A DNA stretch of 8,186 nt from an uncultured Opitutia bacterium (GTDB taxonomy: Bacteria > Verrucomicrobiota > Verrucomicrobiia > Opitutales > Coraliomargaritaceae), in contig CALBPO010000311.1 in NCBI GenBank assembly GCA_937899295.1, positions 1-8,186 on the forward strand. Reading direction: 5' to 3'. The first letter of the stretch is position 1, and each line of letters begins with the position of its first letter. Position numbers and translations under genes: made by a program. The notes under the pieces are model-generated. The model saw only the letters and a list, made by a program, of their open reading frames with translations, made no database searches and was not told the origin of the DNA. Shown here in pieces: positions 7,886-8,186 of this stretch.

Positions 7886-7905
7886 CTTGTCCTCGTAGAT
7901 ACAAG
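7886..7905 (+). promoter_or_regulatory. Weak second inverted repeat (CTTGT-N10-ACAAG)
   Basis: CTTGT (7886-7890) and ACAAG (7901-7905) are a five-base dyad with a ten-base spacer, centred about 60 bases before the predicted transcription start. It is short enough to be chance. I list it because it lies between the stronger dyad and the promoter. Confidence 0.2.
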
Positions 7906-7929
7906 ATAGCGCATTGACCTTTTCTGTCA

Positions 7930-7945
7930 TGGCGTAAGCCTTGCA
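7930..7945 (+). promoter_or_regulatory. Candidate sigma-54 (RpoN) -24/-12 promoter
   Basis: TGGC (7930-7933) and TTGCA (7941-7945) match the -24 and -12 elements of the consensus TGGCACG-N4-TTGCA. The invariant GG (7931-7932) and GC (7943-7944) are exactly 12 bases apart, as required; the ACG part of the -24 box is not matched (GTA here). Transcription would start near 7955-7957, giving a leader of about 25 bases before the lipoprotein ATG at 7981. It follows directly after the gene for a sigma-54 activator. Whether the genome encodes RpoN cannot be seen here. Confidence 0.6.
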
Positions 7946-7980
7946 CACTTATACACGAAAACAAAAAATCTAAACTCGCA

Positions 7981-8186
7981 ATGTATTTAAAGAAATCTCC
8001 TTTTACTCTCGCTCTTATTGGCCTTCTTTTCGCTGCCACACTCTTCACGACGGGCTGTGAGGAGAGCTCAACAGATGCTGCTGCCGTAGAGCCCCCCGAA
8101 TCCGAAACGGCCGAGGCCGGTACTAGCACTGAGCTTGTTGAAGTTATCAGCGAAATAGCTATACCTGCGCCAGCTGTCGAAGTCTC
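7981..8186 (+). CDS. Lipoprotein of unknown function, 5' part only
   Basis: An ATG at 7981 opens a frame with no stop to the window edge (68 codons), so the gene is cut by the window. The product begins with M-Y-L-K-K, a hydrophobic core (about residues 8-22) and the lipobox-like T-T-G-C26, which fits a lipoprotein signal peptide cleaved before Cys26; Thr at -3 is less usual than Leu. After the cysteine comes E-E and an acidic, Ala/Pro/Ser-rich, probably disordered tether. I cannot identify the mature domain. Charge pattern, hydrophobic segment and cysteine together make this reading better supported than the opposite-strand frame over 7875-8129. No clear ribosome site precedes it; the leader is A-rich. 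The sigma-54-type promoter about 36 bases upstream suggests regulated expression. Confidence 0.82.
   Translation, partial: MYLKKSPFTLALIGLLFAATLFTTGCEESSTDAAAVEPPESETAEAGTSTELVEVISEIAIPAPAVEV

Noticed and set aside
8019..8034. TGGC with GC at 12-base spacing inside the lipoprotein gene.
   Set aside because: It lies within the signal peptide coding region, the -12 box lacks TTGC, and no gene start follows.

Overview
This window looks like a piece of a Gram-negative bacterial chromosome of moderate GC content. I infer Verrucomicrobiota, perhaps an Opitutales-like marine lineage. The reasons are the single-chain (alpha2) glycyl-tRNA synthetase, the DUF374-type acyltransferase, a trans-envelope pilus/type II secretion assembly cluster with a PilM-PilN-like fusion, weak Shine-Dalgarno signals at most starts, and a lipoprotein signal peptide. 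The assignment is an inference from gene style, not a database match. TGA is used as a normal stop in at least two genes (ending at 1984 and 6278), so the standard bacterial code applies.

Layout. Positions 1-3572 hold a plus-strand cluster. It begins with a damaged or incomplete reading frame carrying three 12-residue Asp/Asn/Gly calcium-loop-like repeats (78-611). Three tightly packed genes follow for the inner-membrane platform of a type IV pilus or type II secretion system: a GspL/PilM-PilN-like fusion (629-1984), a GspM/PilO-like protein (1987-2634) and a GspC/PilP-like protein (2634-3572). The cluster is closed by a rho-independent terminator (3647-3677). A CAU-anticodon tRNA (3710-3784, probably elongator Met) comes next with its own strong terminator (3792-3825). 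A second, minus-strand terminator (3832-3864) serves the oppositely oriented glycyl-tRNA synthetase gene (3886-5412). A 203-base divergent spacer, in which I see no convincing promoter, separates it from a DUF374 lysophospholipid acyltransferase-like gene (5616-6278). After 66 bases comes a complete NtrC-family sigma-54 activator (6345-7829). The last 350 bases hold an intergenic region and the 5' end of a lipoprotein gene (7981 to the window edge).

How the genes relate. The first cluster encodes partners of one envelope machine: a cytoplasmic scaffold linked through single membrane spans to periplasmic domains. The tRNA and GlyRS are housekeeping genes sitting tail to tail. The most interesting part is the right end. 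The spacer between the sigma-54 activator gene and the lipoprotein gene contains a correctly spaced -24/-12 element (TGGC...TTGCA, 7930-7945) about 25 bases before the lipoprotein start region. A 6+6 inverted repeat (7859-7877) lies about 88 bases upstream of the predicted transcription start. This suggests a local circuit in which the activator controls the adjacent lipoprotein gene. No histidine kinase partner is visible in the window. I found no CRISPR array, insertion sequence, attachment site or phage gene.
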